This document shows positions 1-7,555 of a stretch of 36,800 nt of DNA, piece by piece. The DNA comes from Acidobacteriaceae bacterium (GTDB lineage: Bacteria > Acidobacteriota > Terriglobia > Terriglobales > Acidobacteriaceae): assembly GCA_027452245.1 (NCBI GenBank), contig DAIDGW010000003.1:1-36800 (forward strand). Reading direction: 5' to 3'. The position numbers were made by a program, and so were the translations under genes. Position 1 is the first letter of the stretch. Each line of letters begins with the position of its first letter. Under the pieces are notes generated by a model, which ran no database searches, had not been told where the DNA came from, and saw only the letters and a list, made by a program, of their open reading frames with translations.

Positions 1-45
1 GCGCGTAAATTTAATTGTGGGTTCGTCCCGGCTGGGGGATTTCCA

Positions 46-504
46 ATGTCATCACAGAACAAGACTTATCTCAAATTTGGCGCGGCGACGGCGATGATCA
101 TCGTGCTGCTGGGATACCTGGCTTACACCGGTGTGCAGGACAGCAAGAGCTACTACGTGACCATCTCGGAGTTGCACAAGATGGGTAACGGAGCCTACAC
201 GAAGCGGTTACGTGTGGCCGGCAACGTCGAGCCGGGATCCATCAAGCGCAGCGGGACGCACGTGCAGTTTGTTCTGGTCGAGCAGGATCAGCACCTCTCG
301 GTGGATTACACCGGAACCGAAGCGCCCCCGGATACCTTCAAGGACAATTCCCAGGCCCTGGCCGATGGCAGCTTCGGCCGCGACGGCGTCTTCCACGCCA
401 AGGCGCTGCAAGCCAAGTGCGCGTCGAAATACGCTCCGCAGCAAGGCGCTCCGGGCGGAAATCAGATGCAGGCCGAGCCGGCCGTGCAGAAGAGCACGAC
501 GTAA
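46..504 (+). CDS. ccmE: Cytochrome c maturation haem chaperone CcmE, CxxxY variant
   Basis: Membrane-anchored periplasmic haem chaperone that takes haem from CcmABCD and passes it to the CcmF apocytochrome ligation step. The 152 aa protein has one N-terminal membrane segment (about residues 12-29) followed by an OB-fold (VAGNVEPGSI at 58-67 is the typical strand). The haem-attachment motif reads C125-A-S-K-Y129, so Cys replaces the His of the classical HxxxY motif. CxxxY CcmE proteins are known from Desulfovibrio and archaea. The ATG follows a GGGGGA Shine-Dalgarno, though the frame is open to the window edge. The gene is first in the visible ccmE-A-B-C-D run; ccmF, ccmG and ccmH are not in the window. 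The tail after residue 130 is Gln/Pro/Ala-rich and probably disordered. Confidence 0.93.
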   Translation: MSSQNKTYLKFGAATAMIIVLLGYLAYTGVQDSKSYYVTISELHKMGNGAYTKRLRVAGNVEPGSIKRSGTHVQFVLVEQDQHLSVDYTGTEAPPDTFKDNSQALADGSFGRDGVFHAKALQAKCASKYAPQQGAPGGNQMQAEPAVQKSTT

Positions 505-623
505 GCGGAGCCTGTCGGGCAAAACCTCATTTGCCAGTTTGGAAGACGCGACGGAAAAGCGGCTCCGCTCGACTTCGCCCGTGCGCTTCGCTAATCTCTT
601 GTTTTCGACCAAACTCCTAACCT

Positions 624-1340
624 GTGTCTGCCTCTGCCATTCCGGCTGCGCCTGCGATCGTCACGGTATCGAATGTGGTCAAGCAGTTCGGACGCTTCGC
701 CGCGCTGCGCGGCGTGACCGCCGAATTTGACGCCGGACGTTTCCACGTCATCCTCGGCGACAACGGAGCGGGGAAGACCACGCTGCTGCGCGCTATCGCC
801 GGATTGGCGCGTCCCACGCGAGGCGAGATTTCCATTGCGGGCAAGGCTCCGCACGATGCCTGCCGCGAGCTGGGATACATGGCGCATCCGTCGCTGCTGT
901 ATGACGAAATGAGCGCGATGGAGAACCTGCGCTACTTCGCGCGGCTCTACGGAATCCGCGGCCGAGTTGATGGCGGACTTGCTGAAGATGACCTCTGCCG
1001 CGAGGTGATTCGCGCCGTGGGACTTGATCCCGAGCTGGCGCGTCCGGTGGGGCAGTATTCGCAGGGCATGCGGCAGCGCATATCGCTGGCGCGGGCCATC
1101 CTGCATGATCCGCAGATCCTGCTGCTCGATGAGCCGTTTTCGAACGTCGATGTGCATTCCGCGCGCGAAATGGTCGCGCTGCTCAGCTCCATGCGCGATC
1201 AGGGACGGACGATTTTCGTGGTGACGCATCAGCCGTCGCTGCTTGAGGGCGTGGCCGATGAGTTTATCTGGATGGAGGCCGGGCAGATTGTCGATCGCAC
1301 GGCCAGTTGTGCGAACCGGGGGACTCGTGGCCGAGAATAA
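624..1340 (+). CDS. ccmA: Haem exporter ATP-binding protein CcmA
   Basis: Cytoplasmic ABC ATPase of the CcmABCD complex, which uses ATP to release holo-CcmE. The 238 aa sequence shows Walker A GDNGAGKT (45-52), ABC signature YSQGMRQR (145-152), Walker B ILLLDE (165-170) and the H-loop His202, so the ATPase looks intact. The start is a GTG with a poor ribosome binding site; conserved homology begins only near residue 15, so the exact start is uncertain. It lies 119 bases after ccmE, and its 3' end abuts or slightly overlaps ccmB depending on the ccmB start, as expected for a co-translated ABC transporter. Confidence 0.93.
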   Translation: MSASAIPAAPAIVTVSNVVKQFGRFAALRGVTAEFDAGRFHVILGDNGAGKTTLLRAIAGLARPTRGEISIAGKAPHDACRELGYMAHPSLLYDEMSAMENLRYFARLYGIRGRVDGGLAEDDLCREVIRAVGLDPELARPVGQYSQGMRQRISLARAILHDPQILLLDEPFSNVDVHSAREMVALLSSMRDQGRTIFVVTHQPSLLEGVADEFIWMEAGQIVDRTASCANRGTRGRE

Positions 1341-1347
1341 GGAAGCG

Positions 1348-2064
1348 ATGAATCCCTCGCTTTCGCAAACAGCGCGAAAGGAGGGGGCACCCTCGTTCTG
1401 GTCGCTGACATGGTCGACGCTGGCGAAAGATATCCGTCTGGAGTGGCGCTCGAAAGACGCGCTGAACGCGATGATCTTTTTTTCGCTGCTGGTGGTGGTG
1501 ATCTTCAGCTTCTCGTTCGATCCCAATGCGGAGGAATCGCGGGCGATCGCGGGAGGGCTGATCTGGGTCGCGTTCCTGTTTGCCTCGATCGTGGCGCTGA
1601 ATCAGACCTGGGCGCGCGAGTTGCGCAATCAGGTTCTGGACGCCTACCGGGTGTCGCCTGCTCCGCCGACGTCGCTCTTTCTGGCGAAAGCCCTGGGAAA
1701 TTTCATCCTGGTCACCGTGCTGGAAGCGGTGATGGCGCCGCTGTTCATCGCGTTCTACAACCTGCGCGCGCTCGGTCCGGCGTGGCAGTTGATTCCGGTC
1801 GCGGTGCTGGCGACCTGGGCGTTAGTGGTCAACGGAACTTTTTTTGCGGCCATGTCGTTGCGCACGCGCAGCCGCGAAATCATGCTGCCCTTGCTATTGT
1901 TCCCGATTTCGATTCCGGCGGTGCAATCCATGGTGGAAGCCACGCGCATCATCCTGATGGGGGACGGCTCGGCGCGCTTCGACATCGTGTTGCTTCTGAC
2001 CTATGATGTGGTGTTTACTACTGCTAGCCTGGGTTTATTCGAGACTGTCCTCCACGCAGAATGA
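1348..2064 (+). CDS. ccmB: Haem exporter permease CcmB
   Basis: Integral membrane subunit of the CcmABCD haem-handling ABC complex. The 238 aa product has about six hydrophobic segments, beginning after the cytoplasmic stretch TLAKDIRLEWRSKD, which matches the usual CcmB N-terminus. The ATG at 1348 is preceded by AAGGA four bases upstream. An in-frame GTG at 1327, overlapping ccmA by 14 bases, is an alternative. A longer in-frame ATG at 1243 would overlap ccmA by about 100 bases and is unlikely. The stop overlaps the ccmC start as ATGA, indicating translational coupling. Confidence 0.88.
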   Translation: MNPSLSQTARKEGAPSFWSLTWSTLAKDIRLEWRSKDALNAMIFFSLLVVVIFSFSFDPNAEESRAIAGGLIWVAFLFASIVALNQTWARELRNQVLDAYRVSPAPPTSLFLAKALGNFILVTVLEAVMAPLFIAFYNLRALGPAWQLIPVAVLATWALVVNGTFFAAMSLRTRSREIMLPLLLFPISIPAVQSMVEATRIILMGDGSARFDIVLLLTYDVVFTTASLGLFETVLHAE

Positions 2065-2972
2065 AACGCCTCTTCCCCATCTTTTCGATTCTGACCGCAG
2101 GGCTTCTGGTGTTCGCCTTTTATCAAGCGATCTGGGTGGCCCCCACCGAGCGGACGATGGGCGAGGTGCAGCGCATTTTTTATTATCACGTGCCCTCGGC
2201 CTGGACGGCGTTTCTGCTGTTCTTCATCAACTTTCTGGCGTCTTTGCAATTTCTGGCGAACGCCAAGCCTTCGACGCAGCGGGCGGCGCGCTGGACGGTG
2301 ATTGCCATCGGCGTTCTCGGAGCGATTGCTCCGTATGTACCAGCCGTGCAAAGCCAGCTTCCGGCCGGGCTGTATCCGAGTTCGGTGGCCACGACCGCCT
2401 TGCTGATTCCCGCGATTTATCTGCTGATCGGCAAATTCTTTAGCGATCAGGCGCTGGATATGCTCGCGCTGACCGCCGCGGAAGTGGGCGTGATTTTCTG
2501 CAGCGTCGTGCTGGTGACCGGGCCGATCTGGGCGCGTCCCGTGTGGGGCATCTGGTGGACGTGGGATTTGCGCCTGACCACCACGCTGGTGCTGTGGCTG
2601 ATCTATGTGAGCTACCTGGTGCTGCGGCGCTTTTCCGACAGCGCCCAGACGCCGAAGCTGGCGGCCGTGCTGGCCGTGTTCGGCGCGCTGGATATTCCGC
2701 TGGTTTATTTCTCGATCTGGTTTTTCCGCACGCAGCATCCGCAGCCCGTGATCGGCGGCGGAGGCTCGATTGATCCTCGCATGATGCGGGTTTTGCTGAT
2801 CAACTGGCTGGCGTTCTCCTGCCTGGCGGCGCTGGTCTGTTCGGCTCGATTCCGATTGGAAAAGCTGAAGCGGCAGGTCGAAGAAGCGCAGGCGCTGGAA
2901 TCGCTGCTGGGGTCGGGAGAATCGGCGACGCAGAGCAAGGCGCAACTCCCGCTGAGCCGAGGACAACAATGA
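2061..2972 (+). CDS. ccmC: Haem handling protein CcmC with an extra membrane insertion
   Basis: Membrane protein that presents haem to CcmE through its tryptophan-rich WWD domain. The WWD motif runs W162-G-I-W-W-T-W-D169, and the likely haem-ligand histidines are H43 (in YYHVP) and H226 (in TQHPQP). At 303 aa it is longer than the roughly 245 aa Escherichia coli protein. By eye, the extra length is mostly a block at about 71-128 between the second helix and the helix preceding the WWD loop, containing two added hydrophobic stretches, plus a charged C-terminal tail. The ATG overlaps the ccmB stop, and the stop overlaps ccmD, both as ATGA. Confidence 0.92.
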   Translation: MKRLFPIFSILTAGLLVFAFYQAIWVAPTERTMGEVQRIFYYHVPSAWTAFLLFFINFLASLQFLANAKPSTQRAARWTVIAIGVLGAIAPYVPAVQSQLPAGLYPSSVATTALLIPAIYLLIGKFFSDQALDMLALTAAEVGVIFCSVVLVTGPIWARPVWGIWWTWDLRLTTTLVLWLIYVSYLVLRRFSDSAQTPKLAAVLAVFGALDIPLVYFSIWFFRTQHPQPVIGGGGSIDPRMMRVLLINWLAFSCLAALVCSARFRLEKLKRQVEEAQALESLLGSGESATQSKAQLPLSRGQQ

Positions 2973-3097
2973 ACTCCGTCAAATTTCTGATCGCCGCTTA
3001 TGTTGCCACCTGGCTGATCCACGGAACCTATATCGGATCGCTGGCCCGCCATTACGCCAAGTTCAAACAGCAAATGAAAGAAATGGGGAAGAAGTAA
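2969..3097 (+). CDS. ccmD: Small membrane protein CcmD
   Basis: A 42 aa reading frame that starts in an ATGA overlap with ccmC. It has one N-terminal hydrophobic helix (KFLIAAYVATWLIHGTYIG) followed by a basic, amphipathic tail (residues 27-42). Size, topology, the AAYxxTWL pattern and position directly behind ccmC fit the CcmD family, which helps holo-CcmE leave the CcmABC complex. The gene is short enough to be missed by automated calling. Identity rests on synteny plus the short motif rather than on extended similarity. Confidence 0.85.
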   Translation: MNSVKFLIAAYVATWLIHGTYIGSLARHYAKFKQQMKEMGKK

Positions 3098-3119
3098 AAC
3101 TGCCAGCGGCAGCCGACTC

Positions 3120-3494
3120 TCAGTGTTTTGCCTTCCACTGCCTCTGCAATGCGGTGAAAAAGTCGGAAGTTCCATCGGAGCGGAGGAATTCGTAGTCCTC
3201 GATCATGGCAGCAGTTCCGATGCGGGCGGAGGGCGAAGGTGTTTCGGTGCGGATGACGCGGGCGGTGAAGCGCACGCGGACCGAGTCGGTGAGGGTCACG
3301 TGCGGTGGAAAGGTGAGAATGACGTCAACGCGGGTTCCGGGGGCGAGGGGACGATCGACGTAGAAGAAAACTCCGCGCGCGCTGACATTTTGGGTTTCGG
3401 TCTGGAATTCATCGGCCGTGCCCAGACGAATGGTGGCGGGCAGACGCATGTCAAATCGCCGCATGGTCCGCCGTTCTTCCGGGAAGGGGTTCAT
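3120..3494 (-). CDS. PilZ domain protein
   Basis: A single-domain 124 aa PilZ protein, a probable cyclic-di-GMP receptor. The binding signature is complete: R12-R-F-D-M-R17 followed by N36-V-S-A-R-G41. The ATG at 3494 has an AGGA four bases upstream and gives a natural length. An in-frame GTG at 3554 would add 20 unconserved residues and has no ribosome binding site. The gene converges on the ccm operon with a 22-base gap, so it is not part of it. No output domain is attached, so the target process cannot be read from sequence. Confidence 0.8.
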   Translation of the reverse strand: MNPFPEERRTMRRFDMRLPATIRLGTADEFQTETQNVSARGVFFYVDRPLAPGTRVDVILTFPPHVTLTDSVRVRFTARVIRTETPSPSARIGTAAMIEDYEFLRSDGTSDFFTALQRQWKAKH

Positions 3495-4077
3495 GACGTC
3501 CTGGAGTGGGTTCGTGCAGAGGCGCCGCCGACACGCATCCGTGGCGCTGCCCACAATCTACGCGAATGGCGATAGTTTGCAAGAGCAAAAGTTGGCAGTG
3601 GAGGGGCACTTTTGTGCCATCTCCGGCATCTTTCAACAACATACGACGCATCTGAGGCATTTATCGCCGGTCGTGGAGGATGTCAGAAGCCCGGTTAAAC
3701 TCATTGCGTGAGTCAGGACGGGGCTTTGTGTTTCAGTTTTCGCTGGAACTCGTGTCGGCAGAGAGGAAAATTCGACCCTGAGTCAGATCCTCACTCTGTC
3801 CACGCAAAAAAGCACGGAAGGAACTGTCAGATAACCCGGATGCCGCGGCAAAAAGTGAAGAGACTATGGGGTGGAAGGCGGCCGGGCTGTCGCGGTAGAG
3901 GGCGTCTCAACTTGACAGTGTATCCGGTAGGTGTTTAAGTAGTTATTTATTTTTTCCGCCAGTTCCAGTGACCACAAACCTCGGCTGATCGTTGGCACGG
4001 GGTTCGCCGGAGTTGTGCGCCAGGTTCTTTTCTCCACTAATGCTGAAGTCGAGTCGGTACCGAATCGGAGGAAACGC
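3495..4077. other. Long intergenic region upstream of the SBBP surface protein
   Basis: About 580 bases between the divergent PilZ and SBBP genes. Short open frames here have no recognisable motifs or good starts. I see a promoter-like TTGACA at 3912-3917, listed separately, and no convincing riboswitch or RNA gene. The length suggests a long leader or regulatory region for the surface protein. Confidence 0.5.
3912..3939 (+). promoter_or_regulatory. Putative sigma-70 type promoter for the SBBP protein
   Basis: A perfect -35 hexamer TTGACA (3912-3917), then 16 bases, then a weak -10 TTTAAG (3934-3939). It lies about 140 bases before the GTG start at 4078. This is pattern matching only, and acidobacterial promoter rules are poorly defined. 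Confidence 0.35.
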
Positions 4078-7000
4078 GTGAACGTAGATTTTCGTGGGTG
4101 GGGCAGAAAAGCAGTTTCCGTTCGCCTGTTCTGGGCGGCCGTGGTGCTTCTGGCCGTTGCGGCAACAGTGCTGGGATTAGGCCCTCGTCCAGACTCCACC
4201 AAGTCTCAGCGCGTGAGCGCGGTTTCGTCTGCGGTTCCCAAAGCGACTCAGTCCGAGGTCTACAAGGCTCGTCCGCTGGCATCGAGCCCGGAGGTGTTGT
4301 CGCGGTTATCTGCGTTGCCGCTGCGATTCGAACCGAATCAGGGCCAAACAGATGAACGCGTGAGATTTCTCGCTCACGGCACCGGCTATGGCCTCTTTCT
4401 GAATGCCGAGGGCGCGACGATCGCGTTGAATGGCAGGGGAGAGGATGGCAAAGCTGCGACGGACGTGATCGCCATGAAGATCGCAGGGGGCAATCCGGCC
4501 GCGAAACTGGCGGGGACGGATTCCCTTCCGGGAAGCACGAGTTATTTTCTGGGAAATGATCCCAGCCAGTGGCGCCGTGACATTCCGCAGTTTGCGCGCG
4601 TGAAGTATGAGCAGGTGTATCCAGGAATCGATCTGGTGTTCTACGGCAAGCAGGGACACCTGGAATATGACTTCCGTGTGGCGCCCGGGGCAGATCCGGC
4701 GAAAGCGGAGTTGCAGTTCGACGGAACCACGCAAATCAGGATGCAGGGAGGAAACCTGCAGCTGAAGGGACGATATGCGGAGGTGCAGTTGCAGGCTCCG
4801 CACATCTACCAGGAAGTTGATGGCCGCGAACAGGCTATCGCGGGCCGCTTCGTGAAGCGGGCAGCAAACCGGGTGGGTTTTGAGGTCGGGGACTACGACC
4901 ACAGCCGTGAACTGGTAATCGACCCGATTCTTTCGTACGCGACCTACTTTGGCGGAACCGGAGACGAGACATCCGTCACGGTAGCGGTGGATGGCGCCGG
5001 GAACATCTACATGGCGGGATCGACCAGCTCTACCCCCAGCACGTTTCCTGCGAGTGGAGTCAGCAACACGTACCCATCGCCGTTTCCTTCAGGGACACAC
5101 ACTTTCGTGACGAAAATTACGCCCTCAGTCACGACCGCGGCGGTGTACGAAGTGTTCCTGGGAGGTTCGGGGACAGAGACGAACGTTGGCGTGGCGGTAG
5201 ACGGCGCCGGCAATGCTTACATTGCGGGTACGACGACCTCATCGAATTATCCGACGACGATCAACTCCTACCAGACCACGCCGTATGCGGGCAGCACGGG
5301 AAGTTCGCACGTGTATGTGACGGCGCTCGGATTCAACTCGCAAACTGCAGCAGTCACGCTGAACTACTCTTCGTACTTGTCGGGAAATGGAACAGACATC
5401 GCCAGCGGCATGGCAATTGATTACGCGGGCAATATGTTCGTCACGGGGACGACAACCTCGACGAATGCGGGAACGTCGACGATTGAATTTCCTGCCAGCG
5501 CACCACCGCAGGCCGAGCCCTATCAGATTGTTTCCCGGAACGCCGGCGGCCTGCAATTCTTCGTGACCGAAGTAAATACGCTTTCCCTGGGACCGGGGAG
5601 CATCCCGTACTCGACATATTTTGGAGGGGGAGCCAGTTCCGGTGCGGCGGTGGCGATTGGCGGCGGGATAGCGGTAGACGGGCAGGACATCGTTTACTTC
5701 AGCGGAACGACTAACTACCTGTACACCGGCACGGACGCAAACACAGATTTCCCGATCATTAATGCATATCAGCCTTGCCTCGACCAGACGCCTCCGTTGA
5801 TCATCCAGAATGTGCCGACGTGCTCGAACACGAGTTCGACCAGCGCGCCGGATGCATTCGTGGCGAAACTAAACCCGAACCCTAACCATGCGGGCCTCAG
5901 CCAGTTGATCTGGTCAACCTACTTCGGAGGTTCTGCGACGGATTCGGGGAATGCGGTGGCGATCGATCCTGGCGCGACGAATGTCTATCTGGCGGGAACC
6001 ACCAATTCAAGCGATGTTCTGCTGCCGACCAACAATATCGGCCTGTTCCAGAACTGCCTGAATAATCAATTTACGGCGGGCGCTCCGACGACCTGCACGG
6101 CCCAGACAGCGAATCCCGCGCCGAACGACGCATTCGTGGCGCGCTTCCCGAATATCAGCTCAGGATTCATGACGCTGGCCTACTTCTCGTACCTCGGCGG
6201 GAGCGGAAACGAAGCCGGTCTGGCGCTGACGGTAGATACGACAACCGACGCCCTGCTGACTGGCTGGACGCAGTCCACGCCGTCGACCTATCCCACGACG
6301 CCGGCTCCTGGGGGATTTCCGCTGACGCCGGGGGCGATTCAAAGCTCGTTGTATGGAGCGCAAGACGCGTTCTATGCCCGGATCAATACCTCAGCGTCTG
6401 TGGGAACCAATCCCGTGGGTTCGTATCTGACCTATTACGGCGGCAGCACAGCATCGACGGCAGCGTCGGTGACCAGCGGAACCGGCATTGCGATCGACCC
6501 CAACCTGAACACGTATTTTACCGGCAACACGAACACGGCGATCCAGCTGGCGGGTCCTTTGCAAGGAACTGAGGCGGGCGGGTATGACGCCTATGCCGTC
6601 AGGCTGGGTCCGGCTGCGGCTTTGACAGTTTCGGGCCAGCTTTCCCTGGGAGCCGGACAACAATACATCAGCGCGGGGAACCCGGCCACTTTCACTTATA
6701 CGATTACCAACAACGGACCCGACGTTGCGACCAACATCAGCCTTGTAGATACGATCAGCCCTCTGGTTACGCTGGTTCCGGTCACGTTCGTCTCGGCGAC
6801 CACGACGCCCGGGATATGCAGCCAGTCGGCAACCGCAACCTCAGCGGTGGTCTGCACCATTCCCTATCTGCAATCGGGTTCGACAGCCAATGTGGTCATC
6901 GTGCTGACGCCGACGACGAGCGGGAATTTTAACGGTGGCGCGGTGCAGGTCACCGGATCGAATTCCATCGTCCCGGCATCGTCGCAGGTGCCGGCGCAAG

Positions 7001-7515
7001 CATCTGACTTCTCGGTAACGGTCAGCCCAAGCGGACAGAGTGTATCCGCCGGTCAGACCATCCGATACTCGGTACTGCTGACACCGACGTTTGTCTACAA
7101 CAGCACGATCTCACTCAGCGTGACGGGATTGCCCAGTGGGGCGAATGGCAATTTCTCGCCAGCTTCAGTGACGTTGCTGGGTCCGCAAGCGCCTAGCCTT
7201 ACGATCTCGACCACCGCCCGCAACATCAATATTGTGCAGTCACGTTGGCGAGCGATAATGTACGCGGTGTTCATGGGAATACCAGGAGTCGGCTTCGTCG
7301 GGATAGGATTCAGCCGAGACCGGCGAAAGCGCAAACTCTATCAGGTGTTGACGCTGTGCTTCCTGCTGGCATTATTCGTGGTGGGGCCGGCTTGCAACTC
7401 GCCGATTCAGGTCACGCCGCCGATCGGAACTCCGGCTGGAACGTACACGCTGACTGTGACCGCGACATCGGGAACCCTCACGCACAGCCAGACCTTCACG
7501 ATGACAGTCCTATAA
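4078..7515 (+). CDS. Large SBBP-repeat / DUF11 cell-surface protein
   Basis: A 1145 aa exported surface protein of a type common in Acidobacteriota. An N-terminal hydrophobic segment (about 17-35) is followed by the conserved N-domain containing FEPNQGQ (84-90), found in front of SBBP repeats. At least six beta-propeller-like SBBP repeats follow, with the pattern GG(S/T)GxE...AVDxAGNxYxAGxT. A DUF11-type Ig-like repeat (YTITNNGPDVATN) comes next. A last Ig-like region is split by two hydrophobic helices (about 1058-1078 and 1088-1104) flanking SRDRRKRK and ending at the lipobox-like VVGPAC (Cys1106). The start is GTG behind GGAGGAAAC; an upstream GTG at 4015 lacks such a site. The function is probably adhesive or structural but is unknown. 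Confidence 0.85.
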   Translation: MNVDFRGWGRKAVSVRLFWAAVVLLAVAATVLGLGPRPDSTKSQRVSAVSSAVPKATQSEVYKARPLASSPEVLSRLSALPLRFEPNQGQTDERVRFLAHGTGYGLFLNAEGATIALNGRGEDGKAATDVIAMKIAGGNPAAKLAGTDSLPGSTSYFLGNDPSQWRRDIPQFARVKYEQVYPGIDLVFYGKQGHLEYDFRVAPGADPAKAELQFDGTTQIRMQGGNLQLKGRYAEVQLQAPHIYQEVDGREQAIAGRFVKRAANRVGFEVGDYDHSRELVIDPILSYATYFGGTGDETSVTVAVDGAGNIYMAGSTSSTPSTFPASGVSNTYPSPFPSGTHTFVTKITPSVTTAAVYEVFLGGSGTETNVGVAVDGAGNAYIAGTTTSSNYPTTINSYQTTPYAGSTGSSHVYVTALGFNSQTAAVTLNYSSYLSGNGTDIASGMAIDYAGNMFVTGTTTSTNAGTSTIEFPASAPPQAEPYQIVSRNAGGLQFFVTEVNTLSLGPGSIPYSTYFGGGASSGAAVAIGGGIAVDGQDIVYFSGTTNYLYTGTDANTDFPIINAYQPCLDQTPPLIIQNVPTCSNTSSTSAPDAFVAKLNPNPNHAGLSQLIWSTYFGGSATDSGNAVAIDPGATNVYLAGTTNSSDVLLPTNNIGLFQNCLNNQFTAGAPTTCTAQTANPAPNDAFVARFPNISSGFMTLAYFSYLGGSGNEAGLALTVDTTTDALLTGWTQSTPSTYPTTPAPGGFPLTPGAIQSSLYGAQDAFYARINTSASVGTNPVGSYLTYYGGSTASTAASVTSGTGIAIDPNLNTYFTGNTNTAIQLAGPLQGTEAGGYDAYAVRLGPAAALTVSGQLSLGAGQQYISAGNPATFTYTITNNGPDVATNISLVDTISPLVTLVPVTFVSATTTPGICSQSATATSAVVCTIPYLQSGSTANVVIVLTPTTSGNFNGGAVQVTGSNSIVPASSQVPAQASDFSVTVSPSGQSVSAGQTIRYSVLLTPTFVYNSTISLSVTGLPSGANGNFSPASVTLLGPQAPSLTISTTARNINIVQSRWRAIMYAVFMGIPGVGFVGIGFSRDRRKRKLYQVLTLCFLLALFVVGPACNSPIQVTPPIGTPAGTYTLTVTATSGTLTHSQTFTMTVL

Positions 7516-7555
7516 CGCTGGCTGTGCACGGGCAAGGGAAGAAAAGCGTGCGGAA

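Noticed and set aside
591-1526. 311-codon minus-strand frame across ccmA and ccmB
   Set aside because: It is antisense to two genes with clear family motifs, and its translation is Arg/His-rich with no recognisable domain.
2001-2969. 322-codon minus-strand frame antisense to ccmC
   Set aside because: Composition is dominated by Arg, Gln and His as expected for a shadow of a GC-rich gene; ccmC is certain.
3100-3112. Small hairpin CTGCC/GGCAG after ccmD as a terminator
   Set aside because: The stem is only five base pairs and no T run follows on either strand.
3780-3930. Possible cyclic-di-GMP riboswitch before the SBBP gene
   Set aside because: Some GC-rich pairing is visible, but the conserved GEMM-I core sequences and tetraloop-receptor elements could not be found.
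3708-3938. 76-codon plus-strand frame in the long spacer before the SBBP gene
   Set aside because: No ribosome binding site, no recognisable motif, and it contains the likely promoter.
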